NCBI RefSeq assembly: GCF_000178955.2
Contig: NC_016631.1
Coordinates: forward strand, 1,302,001-1,366,000
DNA length: 64,000 bases
Reading direction: 5' to 3'
DNA from: Granulicella mallensis MP5ACTX8
Lineage (GTDB): Bacteria > Acidobacteriota > Terriglobia > Terriglobales > Acidobacteriaceae
This document shows positions 17,701-26,559 of this stretch, one piece after another. The stretch's first letter is position 1. Every line of letters begins with the position of its first letter. A program made the position numbers and the translations under genes. Below the pieces are notes generated by a model. That model had not been told where the DNA came from. It did not search any database and saw nothing but the letters and a program-made list of their open reading frames with translations.

Positions 17701-18707
17701 GTTACAACGTAGGCGGAGCTACGCTGAATAATGGCAGTAGCTACGACACCGATTATGAGGGAGGCAACGTCGACCATCGCGTTCCTTATATCGGCTATGC
17801 AGCGGAATCGATCGACTATAAGGCTGCCGGTGTCGATGCCTATAACGCGCTGACGGCCCACATTGAAAAACGTATGAGCCACGGCCTGCAGGTCGCTGCT
17901 TCTTACACCTACTCCCATGCGCTCGACGAACAGAGCGGGCTGGGACTTTTCTATAACGGCAATAACCCGCTCAATCTGCGCGACGGGTACGCTTCGTCCG
18001 ACTTTGACCGCACGCATGTCATCAACTTCAACTACGTTTACAAGCTGCCGGATTTTGCTACCAAGTTCACCGCTAAAGGCTACCTGGAAAATGGCTGGTC
18101 GCTGGTCGGCCTTACCGTGCTGCAGAGCGGTCAACCTTACAGCGTCATCGATTTCAGCGGTGCCATCGGCAGCGTTTACTACGGTGTCAGCGACGGCATT
18201 ACCAACCCCATTGTGCCGCTGGCTCCTGGCTGTACGCCGAAGAATGCCAAGACCGGTCTCTCCGGAGCGTTTGGAGACTTTGCTCTCAAGACCTCCTGCT
18301 TCGCTATCCCGGTGCTGCCGGCGGGAGGCTTGAATGGCGCTATCCCCGCCTCCGATCCTTACGAAACCAACTTCACTACCGGACAACGCAATATCTTCCG
18401 CCAGGCCTTCCAGAAGCGTGCGGATGCTTCCCTGGTCAAGGTCACCAGCATCACCGATCGTTACAGCCTCAAGTACACGTTCGATGTCTACAACCTCACC
18501 AACACCAGCAGCTTCGATGTTCCTGGCAACGAGGTGTCGCAGAACCAGAACTACAATGGATTCCCGGTCGCTGGGACCCCGGTTCTACCCACATCCTGCA
18601 ATGCCAGCAACACGGGTTTCTATAACTGCCCCTTTAGTCTTGGTTCTGTCACCCACACCATCGGCAGCGCGCGCCAGATTCAGATGTCGTTGCAGTTGAG
18701 TTTCTGA
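14751..18707 (+). CDS. Oar-like TonB-dependent outer-membrane receptor
   Basis: Large outer-membrane protein of 1318 aa. After a signal peptide (LSLRRMAAAFALS...SVARAQ, cleavage after AQ), residues about 30-115 form a carboxypeptidase-regulatory-like beta-sandwich (GGIVGTVTDPSGSVVPGVQV). A plug domain and a long TonB-type beta-barrel follow, ending in QIQMSLQLSF with the C-terminal Phe expected of outer-membrane barrels. The TTG at 14751 is preceded by AGGAGGT at 14738-14744 with 6-nt spacing and was chosen over an upstream TTG and a downstream ATG at 14769. Such receptors are expanded in Acidobacteriota, where substrates are mostly unknown. No SusD-like partner is present. Confidence 0.93.
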   Translation: MLSLRRMAAAFALSTLCLFLLAPSVARAQQTLGGIVGTVTDPSGSVVPGVQVKAVSDDTKLTRTAQSSAQGSYTLNDLPIGKYTLTFTRDGFSSQRYPGILVQADRTITLPAQLAVGAVSDSVTVDVNPLLNATDTTNGYVLDKSQIEAIPLPTGSFTGVAILSPGVNSELAGGTGANSGLGNAPIWANGQRDTSNSFSLNGVDASSLFNGKSTSQVGSARVINSTGVSTSNGAAGVIQSAASIYLSIGNAIPTPAPETIAEVRVNASMYDAQQGSTSGAHIDMSTASGTNTYHGTLYGRRGTNWINAAPFFFKNDMDVPDNLKNPELHRYLVGGTFGGPIIKDKLFGFLSYQHLHVSDQEIGDSFMNVPVGLSDSTRSASGFASIVNAQFPDANQTLSAGNIDRTALALFNSPALPGEPGKWLIPNDTGSASLSPTHPFNAFLPGTGRFKADMLVANLDYNATTKDTIALKYYYQHDPTLAPYSYSNVPGFTEHLDSGAQVFSIVNTYLVKSNLSTTETLGFLREKTWGDNEQPFGPSAIPGGSEGNVSINEFGSNYFPGVSIVNVLGSAAANAGLSGTGILNIGPNAEGQSSNTGVFQNRLQPTGNAIWTIGKHTVSFGTSYSYTQLNTIDKRTGTGTVATDDLSAFAQGYVTPGSSSTSFYVSSFLQGDASRYYRANQIGSYVQDKFQVTPTLSLTAGVRYDWDGGLTEKQGRIFNFDFPDASHPNDPNAYQYNAVADVITQPGFIIAGNNANGTSGVSPTTLTGRQWGIGPRIGAAWQPEMFHNKVVIRSGFGMYYDRGELFSYFSPGYAIGTVTGGPFGVNQQLPFVTAQNCPNNTLYDYYIPTCGTNNLGPGNTNDPFSPPNQTPTAATGNLANPYTNVQSAAPSNPKASDLSKYLPNLGEINNGGRPISLGVYDRGNKLPYTYNYTLDVQWQPRNDLAVEFGYVGNLGRHQVIPVPFNQPGIASPTSPIHGETLSYGYNVGGATLNNGSSYDTDYEGGNVDHRVPYIGYAAESIDYKAAGVDAYNALTAHIEKRMSHGLQVAASYTYSHALDEQSGLGLFYNGNNPLNLRDGYASSDFDRTHVINFNYVYKLPDFATKFTAKGYLENGWSLVGLTVLQSGQPYSVIDFSGAIGSVYYGVSDGITNPIVPLAPGCTPKNAKTGLSGAFGDFALKTSCFAIPVLPAGGLNGAIPASDPYETNFTTGQRNIFRQAFQKRADASLVKVTSITDRYSLKYTFDVYNLTNTSSFDVPGNEVSQNQNYNGFPVAGTPVLPTSCNASNTGFYNCPFSLGSVTHTIGSARQIQMSLQLSF

Positions 18708-18728
18708 CGCGGTTCATCTCTGAAGCAT

Positions 18729-18765
18729 AAAATGGCGAAGCCTACGGGCTTCGCCATTTTTGTTT
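18729..18765 (+). terminator. Rho-independent terminator of the TonB receptor gene
   Basis: An 11-bp perfect stem (ATGGCGAAGCC / GGCTTCGCCAT) with a TACG loop is preceded by AAA and followed by TTTTTGTTT, 25 bp after the receptor stop codon. This is a textbook intrinsic terminator. Confidence 0.9.
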
Positions 18766-18870
18766 CGCTATCCGGAGGATGACTTGCGGGGGTGAGTTGA
18801 TGAAGATCGCCAAATAACAGCTTCATGCCTTCTTTAGGCATACTTATCTATCCTTATAGAGGAGAGATTT

Positions 18871-20316
18871 TTGTCCGTTCGCTTCAGATCCGTCATCGCC
18901 ACACTCGCAGCCTGCGTATTGGTTGTTGCGTTCGGGGCTATCAACGTCCGGCATACGTTGGGCCTCGCGACCACGATTCCGCTCTATATGCTGCTGACGC
19001 TCCTGGTGGCATGGCGAGTCGGCTTTCGCGCAGCCATGGTGGTATCGATCTGCGCTACGGTGAGCCTGGACCTGTTTTTTGCGCAGCCGCTCTTTACGCT
19101 TCGCGTCGCTGCGCCAGAAAACATTACGGCCCTCGCCACATTCATCTGCGTGTCGCTGCTGGTGAGTTATCTATCCCATACGGTGAAACGGACAGATCAG
19201 GCCCTGCAGCGTCATGATGAGCAGCAGTTGGCGCTCTATGAGTTGTTGCAGCGTATGTTGCTCCTGGACTGGAGAGAGTCCGTCGGCATCCATCTCAGCA
19301 TGCTGGTGCAGCAGTGCTTTCATCTCGACGGTGTCGGCCTCTGGGAGGCCCATGAAGAACGCTTTTCCTGGACTGGCGACGCTGAAGGGGCCGCCGCGGC
19401 TCTGAGAGCGGCCTTGTTGGCAGACCGTGATGTCGATTCCGAAAGCAGGAAAGAAGCGATCCGTGTGCTGCGTTCCGGAACACGTCCGGTCGGGGCGGTG
19501 CTATTGCGTGGCGACTTGATCGATCCGCTGATGGCCAGCGCGGTCGGCACGCTGATGGCCTCCGCACTGGAACGGGCGCGCGCGCTCAAAGCAGAGGTTG
19601 TGGCCGAGTCGGAAAAGCTCTCTGAGCAGCTTCGTTCTGCGGTGCTCGATGGGCTGGCGCACGCGGTGAAGACACCGCTGACGACGATTGCTATTTCGAG
19701 TGCGGGACTCTCCGAGATTGGCGGACTTACGCCGGTCCAGATCGAACTCGTCGATCTCATCGAAGGACAGGCTTCCCGGCTGTCGAGCCTTACCAATAAG
19801 TTGCTTCGTACCTCCAGGCTTGATGTCGGCGAGATGAGATTGCAACGGAAGCCGCTGGAGCTGCGTGCGCTATTGCAGGCGACGATCGAAGAGCTGGGCT
19901 CGGAGTTCGATACCGAACGGCTTCATACGCACTTTGAAGAAGGGCTGGCTATCGAGGGGGATCGTGAGTTGCTCAGTATGGCCCTGGCCCAGATTCTCGA
20001 GAACGCGCTGAAGTATAGCCCCGCAGCCTCTGCGATTGAGTTGTCCGCGAAGGCAGATGGGGGCTCCGTGATTCTTTCGATTCACAATGACGGCTCTTAC
20101 ATTCCGGTTGAAGAGCGGGCTTTGATCTTCCGACGCTTCTACCGCAGCCAGGATGTGGAGCATCGTGCTCCTGGCACGGGAATTGGGCTTTCCGTCGCGT
20201 TGCGAGCCGTCGAAGCGCATGGCGGCGAGTTATGGGTGGAGAGCGAGCGCGATACGGGAACGACTTTCTCTATCTCGCTCCCCGCTAAAGGTCTTTCTAT
20301 TTCGTTATCTGCATAA
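18871..20316 (+). CDS. KdpD-like sensor histidine kinase (DUF4118-GAF-HisKA-HATPase)
   Basis: Inner-membrane histidine kinase of 481 aa. Residues about 5-105 contain four hydrophobic segments of the DUF4118 type found in KdpD. A GAF-like region (about 120-235) leads to the dimerisation/phosphoacceptor helix with LAHAVKTPLTTI (the His of HAVKTP) and the ATPase domain with ILENALKYSP, PGTGIGLSVALRAVEAHGG. The N-terminal KdpD and Usp domains of full-length KdpD are missing. The start is TTG after GAGGAGAG. The gene is 11 bp upstream of its response regulator. No kdpFABC genes are nearby, so a potassium role is not assured. Confidence 0.9.
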   Translation: MSVRFRSVIATLAACVLVVAFGAINVRHTLGLATTIPLYMLLTLLVAWRVGFRAAMVVSICATVSLDLFFAQPLFTLRVAAPENITALATFICVSLLVSYLSHTVKRTDQALQRHDEQQLALYELLQRMLLLDWRESVGIHLSMLVQQCFHLDGVGLWEAHEERFSWTGDAEGAAAALRAALLADRDVDSESRKEAIRVLRSGTRPVGAVLLRGDLIDPLMASAVGTLMASALERARALKAEVVAESEKLSEQLRSAVLDGLAHAVKTPLTTIAISSAGLSEIGGLTPVQIELVDLIEGQASRLSSLTNKLLRTSRLDVGEMRLQRKPLELRALLQATIEELGSEFDTERLHTHFEEGLAIEGDRELLSMALAQILENALKYSPAASAIELSAKADGGSVILSIHNDGSYIPVEERALIFRRFYRSQDVEHRAPGTGIGLSVALRAVEAHGGELWVESERDTGTTFSISLPAKGLSISLSA

Positions 20317-20327
20317 AGGAGAAGCCA

Positions 20328-21020
20328 GTGACACAAGGCTCGGTACTAATCGTTGAGGATGATTCTGCTCTAAGGCACAGTTTGCACAGCACACTGCAGG
20401 CCCTTGGATTTACTGTGGCCGATGCCTCCAATGGAGAGAACGGCTTGCTGGAGCTGCGTAAGACCGCTTATGACGTCGTGCTGCTCGATCTGAATATGCC
20501 GGGTATCGGAGGCATGGCAACCTGCCACAAGATGCGGGAGGCTTATCCGCGGCTGCCTATTATCGTGTTGACCGTTCGCGACAAGGAAGAAGATAAAGTG
20601 CTCGCGCTGGATGCTGGCGCTGATGACTATGTCACCAAGCCCTTCCAGTTATCTGAGCTGGCCGCACGCATTCGCGCCGCTGTTCGCCGGGTGCGCACTC
20701 CGGTAGGAGAAGATACACGCGCGATACAGATTGGCGATGTGGCGATCGATCCGGTTACGCACCGCGTTACGAAGCGCGATGAAGAGTTGCATATGACGCC
20801 TAAGGAGTTTGAGCTGCTGCATCTGCTGATGCAGCATGCTGGAAAGCCGCTCGCGCATAATCGTCTGTTGAAGACGATCTGGGGATCGGAGTATGGCGGA
20901 GAGCGGGAGTATCTGCGGACCTATATCAGCCAGTTGCGCAAGAAGATTGAGGATGATCCTGCGGCGCCGCAGTATCTTCTTACAGAGAATTATGTCGGTT
21001 ATAGATTTAGGCAGGAGTAA
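20328..21020 (+). CDS. OmpR/KdpE-family response regulator
   Basis: Cytoplasmic DNA-binding response regulator of 230 aa. The receiver domain has the acidic pair EDD, the phosphoacceptor Asp in VVLLDLNMPG, the Thr of VLTVRD and the Lys of VTKPF. The C-terminal winged helix is of the OmpR type (MTPKEFELLHLLMQHAGKPL, YLRTYISQLRKKIEDDP, ENYVGYRF). It starts at GTG 20328 with AAGGAG 6 nt upstream, and is co-transcribed with the kinase. Confidence 0.93.
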   Translation: MTQGSVLIVEDDSALRHSLHSTLQALGFTVADASNGENGLLELRKTAYDVVLLDLNMPGIGGMATCHKMREAYPRLPIIVLTVRDKEEDKVLALDAGADDYVTKPFQLSELAARIRAAVRRVRTPVGEDTRAIQIGDVAIDPVTHRVTKRDEELHMTPKEFELLHLLMQHAGKPLAHNRLLKTIWGSEYGGEREYLRTYISQLRKKIEDDPAAPQYLLTENYVGYRFRQE

Positions 21021-21101
21021 GTATTTGGGGTATGGCTCAAGCAGCCATACCTCAATTAGTTTATTCGTAGTCTCTAACATCGTTCTATCTCTCCACTGAA
21101 A

Positions 21102-21322
21102 CGTCATCCTGAGCGCAGCGTCCCAGTTTTTGGGACGCGGAGTCGAAGGACCTCGAGGGGCATAATCCCTGCCCAAGCTCTCCGGACCTTTTCTACCTCG
21201 AGCGCTCGAGCCCGGACTTTCGTGGTGGAAAAGATCCCGACGGTATGGGTGAGATCAAACCCCTCGGGGTCCTTCGACTGCGCACCTCGCAGAAAGCGCG
21301 AGGCGCTCCGCTCAGGATGACG
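21102..21322. repeat. Inverted pair of intergenic repeats between convergent genes
   Basis: The 348-bp gap 21021-21368 has no gene. It contains GTCATCCTGAGCG...GTCGAAGGACCTCGAGGGG at 21102-21160 and an inverted, diverged copy ending CTCAGGATGACG at 21322 (CCCTCGGGGTCCTTCGAC at 21270-21289). A smaller hairpin, CGTCCCAG-TTTT-TGGGACG, lies at 21119-21136. The arrangement could terminate both the regulator gene and the convergent lyase gene. Confidence 0.65.
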
Positions 21323-21368
21323 CTTTTGTGGGAAACAAGAAAGACGGGACATCTATCCTGGTTTTGCG

Positions 21369-22574
21369 TTACATCGTTGTGATCCAGAGCAACGGCTGCC
21401 GAACAGGGAAGTTGCGGATGATCTCCGCAGTCTTCGGATCGGGCGGAAGTGTGCGCCAGAGGGCGATGAACTTCGGCTCGCTATACGCCAGGCCAGCGAA
21501 GAGCAGGCTGGGCTGGCGGTTGGGCATGTCGTCGAAGTACTCCACGTCCTTGGGGTAGGGCCACTTGCTCTTTTCCTGGATGAACGGGAACATGAAGTCG
21601 ACGGCCTTCCTATAGCGATTGCCATTGGGCAGAGCGAACTGCCAGAGGTCGTTGGCTGAGCCGTCGTTCGTGGAGATGAGCTGGCAGAGGATGGCCGTTA
21701 CGTCGAGGTCGAAGAGCGAATAGCTATAGGGCTTGGTGCGCGCCAGCTCCAGAGGGAAGCTGCCGTTGGGCGCGAGCTGGTCGGGCATCAGGTTTTCTTT
21801 GAAGCGCTTGCGGCAGAGGGCGATGGCGTCCTGATTGCCGGTGTAGACGGCGAACGCCGCAGCCTGCGCGACCCAGCAGGTGCCGTGATTGTTCTTGGCG
21901 AGTTCTTCCTCAATGCCGTTTTTGGAGGTGCTCATCCAGTCGAGATATTGCGCGAACCACTCGTGCAAACCCTGGATCTCCGCAGGTGTGAGGACGTTGG
22001 CCTTCTCGATGTGTCGCATCGCGCGCGTGACCTCGATGAGATGCAGCGTATCGATGATGCCGGTACCGCGGCCGGGACTGACCCCGAAGATCGCCTGCGC
22101 ATATTGCAGGTTGGGGTTCATCTTCGTTGCCGGATCGAGGAACCAGGCACGCAGATGGAGCGCGGCATGTTTGGCGTAGCGAGTGTCTTTGGTGAGCAGC
22201 CAGGCGGCTGTCAGCGCGGGGACGTGCAGGCTCAGGCGAATGAGGGCTTCACGATGGTCGTTGAAGTTCTGGGGGTTGGAGAGGCCGTCGCGGCGGATGT
22301 AGGGGCCGCCGGGGTTCTTCGGGTCCGGCCACCAGTAGTCGCCCTCGGAGAAGTAGTCGTGCGGGCCTCCGGTGCTGCGTGGCGAGTGTGATGCAGTGAG
22401 AGTGATCGGCGGTTGCGGAAGGTACTCATTCGCGGCGCGCAGGATTCGGTCGTGGTCGATGCGAGCGATCTCTTTTGCTGTGATTAGAGGGGCCGCTGTG
22501 GCTGCGAGTGCGCGCAACTGGGGTGTGAGTGCCAGTGCGGCGGCGGAGAGCGTAAAGCGGCGGCGATCGATCAT
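21369..22574 (-). CDS. Alginate-lyase-family protein, Tat-exported
   Basis: Secreted or periplasmic 401-aa enzyme of the alginate lyase (PL5-type, alpha/alpha-toroid) superfamily. The N-terminus MIDRRRFTLSAAALAL is a twin-arginine signal. Family features are YFSEGDYWWPDPKNPGGPYIRRDG, the ANHG-like KNNHGTCWVAQ catalytic region around residues 228-238, and the helical repeat character. The true polymer substrate may be a different uronic-acid polysaccharide. It lies 82 bp downstream of the GH2 gene on the same strand. Confidence 0.85.
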   Translation of the reverse strand: MIDRRRFTLSAAALALTPQLRALAATAAPLITAKEIARIDHDRILRAANEYLPQPPITLTASHSPRSTGGPHDYFSEGDYWWPDPKNPGGPYIRRDGLSNPQNFNDHREALIRLSLHVPALTAAWLLTKDTRYAKHAALHLRAWFLDPATKMNPNLQYAQAIFGVSPGRGTGIIDTLHLIEVTRAMRHIEKANVLTPAEIQGLHEWFAQYLDWMSTSKNGIEEELAKNNHGTCWVAQAAAFAVYTGNQDAIALCRKRFKENLMPDQLAPNGSFPLELARTKPYSYSLFDLDVTAILCQLISTNDGSANDLWQFALPNGNRYRKAVDFMFPFIQEKSKWPYPKDVEYFDDMPNRQPSLLFAGLAYSEPKFIALWRTLPPDPKTAEIIRNFPVRQPLLWITTM

Positions 22575-22656
22575 GATGGCTCCTGGTGAGCTGAAAGACT
22601 TTGGATTCAGCTACGAGCTATGAGGTGACGAGCTACGAGGGGCGGAGGTGGTGCCG

Positions 22657-25179
22657 TCAGAGGATGGAGACGAAGGCGGCTGGGATGCCTTCGGTGACGA
22701 CGCCTACCGTGTTGGCTCCGTTGTTGCGCTGCAGGCTGATCTGGGAGCGTCCGTTGTACATCTGCACAACGCGGGAGCCGGTGGAGGTTCCGAGGTTGTC
22801 GATCAGCTTGCCGCTGCCCGCAAGCGTGTAGTGAACGATCGCATGCGAGTCGAGGCAGAGCACGCCGTTGGCGTCTATTAACGTGGCTTCGACGGTGGCC
22901 TTGTCTCCCTCGCGCGCAAGCTCACGCAGCACCAGCTTTGCGGGCTTGCCCCACTTGGCGGTCTGGTACTCGAATTCGATCTCGTCGGTGAGGGTGATGC
23001 CGTTTTTCTTCGCGATGACGCGCAGATGGTTCTTGCCGGGCACGAAGTTGGCCATCCAGCGCAGACCGGCGGCAGGGAAGTTCTGGCTGTCACGTTGCTT
23101 GGTGCCCACGGATTTGCCGTTGACAAAGAGTTCGGCGGACGGGCAGTTGGAGTAGACCTTCACCATGCGCTGCTCGTCTTCCGCACCCCAGCGTACCGGC
23201 CATGAGTGGCCGTAGAGATGCACCATCGGCTCTTCGCTCCAATAGGACTGGAAGACGAAGTAGCCTTCCTTCAACGTCATATCGCGTTCGAGCAGACCCT
23301 TCTGGTTGATGCGCGGAACAGGATTTTCTGCGCGCAACGGAGTCGTGAAGTCCTTGAAGATCCACTGTGCGGAGCCGGTAAACCAGGGCAGGGTCTCCTG
23401 CACCTTGAGGTGCCAGTCGAAGAGGTTGCAGGCGTAGCTCTCGGACCAGTCGCCGTCCTTGGAGATGCGCGGCGCGCCGCCGGTGGGCAGGTAGTCGAGG
23501 CCGCGTTCGTCGGTGCCTGTGCCGGTGGCGATCCTGGCGAGAGAGGCGTCGGGGTTTTCGGAGTGGCGGCGGGCGTGGCTGTCCGCGCCCCATTCGATGT
23601 GGATGAAGTGTTTGACGCGCTCGCGTTCGGTCTCAAGCGACTGCTGATATTCGGTATAGACTCCGCGATACCAGCCCGCCCAGATGGAGGGCGAATACAC
23701 GTCGGGAATGTCGCGTGCGAAGTCGCAGCGGCGGAAGGAGGTGACACGCGTGGAGTCGAGGCTGTGTGCGAGCTCGTTCATCTCCTGCATGAAGCTGCGG
23801 ATGGCCTGCTGGTCGAGCGTGGGATATTCGTTGGGCCAGTCATCCTCATTGCCCAGTCCCCACATCAGAATGGAGGGATGGTTGTAGTGCTGGTCGATCA
23901 GGTGCGCGAGCATGGTGCGCGTCTGTTGCTTCCACTGCTCATCGCCGATACCGGCGCGACACCATGGTGCTTCTTCCCAGACGAGGATGCCGAGTTCGTC
24001 GCAGAGGTCGAGCACCTGGCTGGTCTGCTGATAGTGGCCGAGACGGATGAAGTTGGCGCCCATCTTCTTGACCAACTCCATCTCCTTGCGGACCAGGTCG
24101 TCAGGCTGCGCGGCGGCATAACCGGCGTGGTCCATGTGGCGCTGCGTGCCGCGTAGCAGAAGACGTTCGCCGTTCAATTTGAAAGGCCCGTGGTCGACCC
24201 ATTCCGTGTGCTTCAGGCCGAAGCGCTCCGTCATCTCGCTGTCGCCGTGCTCGCTGCTGAGTTTGACGCTGCAGGTGTACAGGTGTGGTGTCTTTGGCGA
24301 CCAGAGCTTCGGTGCGGTGATCTCGAAGGAGGCAATCTCTGTCTCGTCGTTCCACGTGGCGAGGGTCTTCGTCGCCTGATGGACGGTCTTGCCGTCGGCG
24401 TCGTTCACGCGGATCGCCAGGGTTACATTGCCCGAAAGCTTCGTCGGATTGTGGAGGCGGCCTTGTAGAGCGACTTTGGTTGGAGCGCCGAGAGCTACTG
24501 TCGGTGTGATGTGGAGTGATTCGAACGATACCGCAGGAGCATAGACGAGGTGCACATGGCGATAGAGGCCGCCATAGAGGCTGAAGTCGCTGAGGTCCGA
24601 GGGAGAGCGTTCGAGGTCCTGCGAGTTGTCGCAGAGGACGGCAAGTGCAATGCCATTCTCTTTGCCTTTGGTAACTGCTGCTCCGGGCACGGGCGTGGCT
24701 GTTGCGAGAGCGTCGGTGATGTCGTAGACAAACTCGTCGTAGCCGCCTACATGCGTCCCTATGAGCTTGGTGCCGATGTAGACCTGCGAGGTCTGGCCGG
24801 CACCTTCAAAGTGCAGCAGGGTGCGGCCGTTCTTCAGGGGATTCGTGGCTGGAATATGGGTGCGATACCAGCCGTGGCCGCGATAGTACGGTGTGTCGGG
24901 ATCGCAGGCATCGTAGTGATTGAAGCAATGAGGGAGAGATATCTTTTCCCACACGGCAATCTCGTCTCCGTGCCAGACTGCCCAGGGACCGGCCAACGGG
25001 CCCTGGTAGTACTCCCAGGGCTGATCGAGTTTGAGCGAGGTAGAGGAGGCATCCGCCGCGGCCAGGAAGGGCCGCACAATAGATGCGCGCAAGGGAATAG
25101 CTCCCTGGGCGACGGCCGCGGTTGCGGCGAGAGACTTCAAAAACTGGCGGCGAGAAGGCGAAGAGAAGGTAGGTGGCAT
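22657..25179 (-). CDS. Glycoside hydrolase family 2 protein, Tat-exported
   Basis: Exported 840-aa beta-galactosidase-like hydrolase. A Tat signal (SRRQFLKSLAATAAVAQG) precedes the GH2 jelly-roll domain (about 55-225), an Ig-like domain (about 240-340), the TIM barrel (about 345-640) and C-terminal Ig-like domains. The barrel shows RGTQRHMDHAG, LGHYQQTSQ, LVWEEAPWC, the acid/base Glu in WGLGNEDDW, and a candidate nucleophile Glu in FIHIEWGADSH. The activity could be beta-galactosidase, beta-glucuronidase or beta-mannosidase. It is flanked by a lyase-family gene and a Gfo/Idh/MocA gene on the same strand, suggesting joint action on one glycan. Confidence 0.9.
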   Translation of the reverse strand: MPPTFSSPSRRQFLKSLAATAAVAQGAIPLRASIVRPFLAAADASSTSLKLDQPWEYYQGPLAGPWAVWHGDEIAVWEKISLPHCFNHYDACDPDTPYYRGHGWYRTHIPATNPLKNGRTLLHFEGAGQTSQVYIGTKLIGTHVGGYDEFVYDITDALATATPVPGAAVTKGKENGIALAVLCDNSQDLERSPSDLSDFSLYGGLYRHVHLVYAPAVSFESLHITPTVALGAPTKVALQGRLHNPTKLSGNVTLAIRVNDADGKTVHQATKTLATWNDETEIASFEITAPKLWSPKTPHLYTCSVKLSSEHGDSEMTERFGLKHTEWVDHGPFKLNGERLLLRGTQRHMDHAGYAAAQPDDLVRKEMELVKKMGANFIRLGHYQQTSQVLDLCDELGILVWEEAPWCRAGIGDEQWKQQTRTMLAHLIDQHYNHPSILMWGLGNEDDWPNEYPTLDQQAIRSFMQEMNELAHSLDSTRVTSFRRCDFARDIPDVYSPSIWAGWYRGVYTEYQQSLETERERVKHFIHIEWGADSHARRHSENPDASLARIATGTGTDERGLDYLPTGGAPRISKDGDWSESYACNLFDWHLKVQETLPWFTGSAQWIFKDFTTPLRAENPVPRINQKGLLERDMTLKEGYFVFQSYWSEEPMVHLYGHSWPVRWGAEDEQRMVKVYSNCPSAELFVNGKSVGTKQRDSQNFPAAGLRWMANFVPGKNHLRVIAKKNGITLTDEIEFEYQTAKWGKPAKLVLRELAREGDKATVEATLIDANGVLCLDSHAIVHYTLAGSGKLIDNLGTSTGSRVVQMYNGRSQISLQRNNGANTVGVVTEGIPAAFVSIL

Positions 25180-25356
25180 GGGTGTGAAGTCGCTCGGCCA
25201 GGATAAAGCCGTCTTCTGCGGTATATCTAGCGCGGGTTGCGCTTGTCAAGCGGTTGTACAGAAAGGAAAGAATGAATGCGTTCGCGATCGGCGGAAAAGA
25301 AAGAGAGGCCGGATAACGCATCGTCTGCGCCTCCGGCCTCCCTTTGTGATCGTGTG

Positions 25357-26559
25357 TTAGGCGTTCATATGCACGAGCTTGGCGTTCTTCTGAGCGGTGA
25401 TGACCAGTTCCGCCGCTAAGAGAGCCTGTTCCTGGTCCTGTGCCGTGTGCGTGCGGTTGACGATGTCGGCGACGAACTGGGGACCGAAGGGCAGATCGAT
25501 GTTGTTGCAGTCGATGTAACGCGACTGCTTTCCGTCCACGATAAAGAGGTTGTTGCCTTGTGGCTTGACGGCGACATCGGTGTACTTGCGCACCTCGATG
25601 TACCCTTGCGTGCCGAGGATGAAGAGCCTTCCATCGCCCCAGGTGCCGAGTGCGTCGGGCGTGAACCAGTCCAGCCGAACATAGCCGAACCCCTTGTTGC
25701 CGCGCAGCACCATGTCTCCGAAGTCCTGGAAGCGCGGGTGCTCGGGGTGCGCGATATTAGCGATCTGCGACTCGACGATCTCAGCCTTCGTGGACCCTGT
25801 GTAGTAGAGAAATTGATCCACCTGGTGCGAGCCGATATCGCAAAGAATTCCGCCGTACTGGTCGGGGTTCCAGAACCAGTCGGGGCGGGGGGCTCCGCCG
25901 CCGTTGTCGCCGGACTTCTGCATAATCTGGTGCGGCGCAATGTTGATGGTCTGGATGACGCGGCCGATCGCTCCGGCCTGGACCAATTCTCCAGCTTTGA
26001 CGGCAGCTTTTACCTCCAGCAACTCGCTGTACATGATGCCGTAGATGCGTTTGGTTTCGGCGATGGTCTTGCGGACTTCGGCGAGCTGCTCCAGTGTCGT
26101 GATGCCGGGCTTATCGCTCAGGTAATCTTTGCCGTGCTTCATCACTTTGATGCCGAGGGCGGCACGCTCGCTGGCGATCTTCGAGCTCATGACCAACTGG
26201 ATCGACGGGTCGTTCAGGATCTCCTCTTCGGAAGAGGCGACTTTGACGTCTGGGAAGCGCTTGCGGAACACGGCAATCTTGTCCGGTTCCGCGCCATAGG
26301 CTGCCACCATGACACCGCCGCCGCGTTGGATGGCGCCGATCATTCCGTAGATGTGGTCATGGCTCATGCCGCATACGGCGAAGCGAATGGTGTGGCTGGG
26401 TTTCGCGTCCGTCTCCTGCGCTGGCTGTGCGATCTCATGCACGATATGTCCGCTGCCGGTATGCGCTGCGAAGGACGATTCCGGCAAGGCTCCCATGAGC
26501 CCCACCGAGCCTATTGTCTGCAAGAACGACCGCCGGTCCATTCCACTGCCTGCACTCAT
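25357..26559 (-). CDS. Gfo/Idh/MocA-family oxidoreductase with Tat signal
   Basis: NAD(P)-dependent sugar oxidoreductase-like protein of 400 aa. After an N-terminal twin-arginine motif (DRRSFLQTIGSVGLMGAL) comes a Rossmann domain (about 52-180: IRFAVCGMSHDHIYGM, LSDKPG) and the C-terminal alpha/beta substrate domain (GGGAPRPDWFWNPDQYGGILCDIGSHQVDQFLY). The Tat signal implies export with a cofactor already bound, as in glucose-fructose oxidoreductase. It is upstream of the GH2 gene with a 177-bp gap, so it may have its own promoter. Confidence 0.88.
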   Translation of the reverse strand: MSAGSGMDRRSFLQTIGSVGLMGALPESSFAAHTGSGHIVHEIAQPAQETDAKPSHTIRFAVCGMSHDHIYGMIGAIQRGGGVMVAAYGAEPDKIAVFRKRFPDVKVASSEEEILNDPSIQLVMSSKIASERAALGIKVMKHGKDYLSDKPGITTLEQLAEVRKTIAETKRIYGIMYSELLEVKAAVKAGELVQAGAIGRVIQTINIAPHQIMQKSGDNGGGAPRPDWFWNPDQYGGILCDIGSHQVDQFLYYTGSTKAEIVESQIANIAHPEHPRFQDFGDMVLRGNKGFGYVRLDWFTPDALGTWGDGRLFILGTQGYIEVRKYTDVAVKPQGNNLFIVDGKQSRYIDCNNIDLPFGPQFVADIVNRTHTAQDQEQALLAAELVITAQKNAKLVHMNA

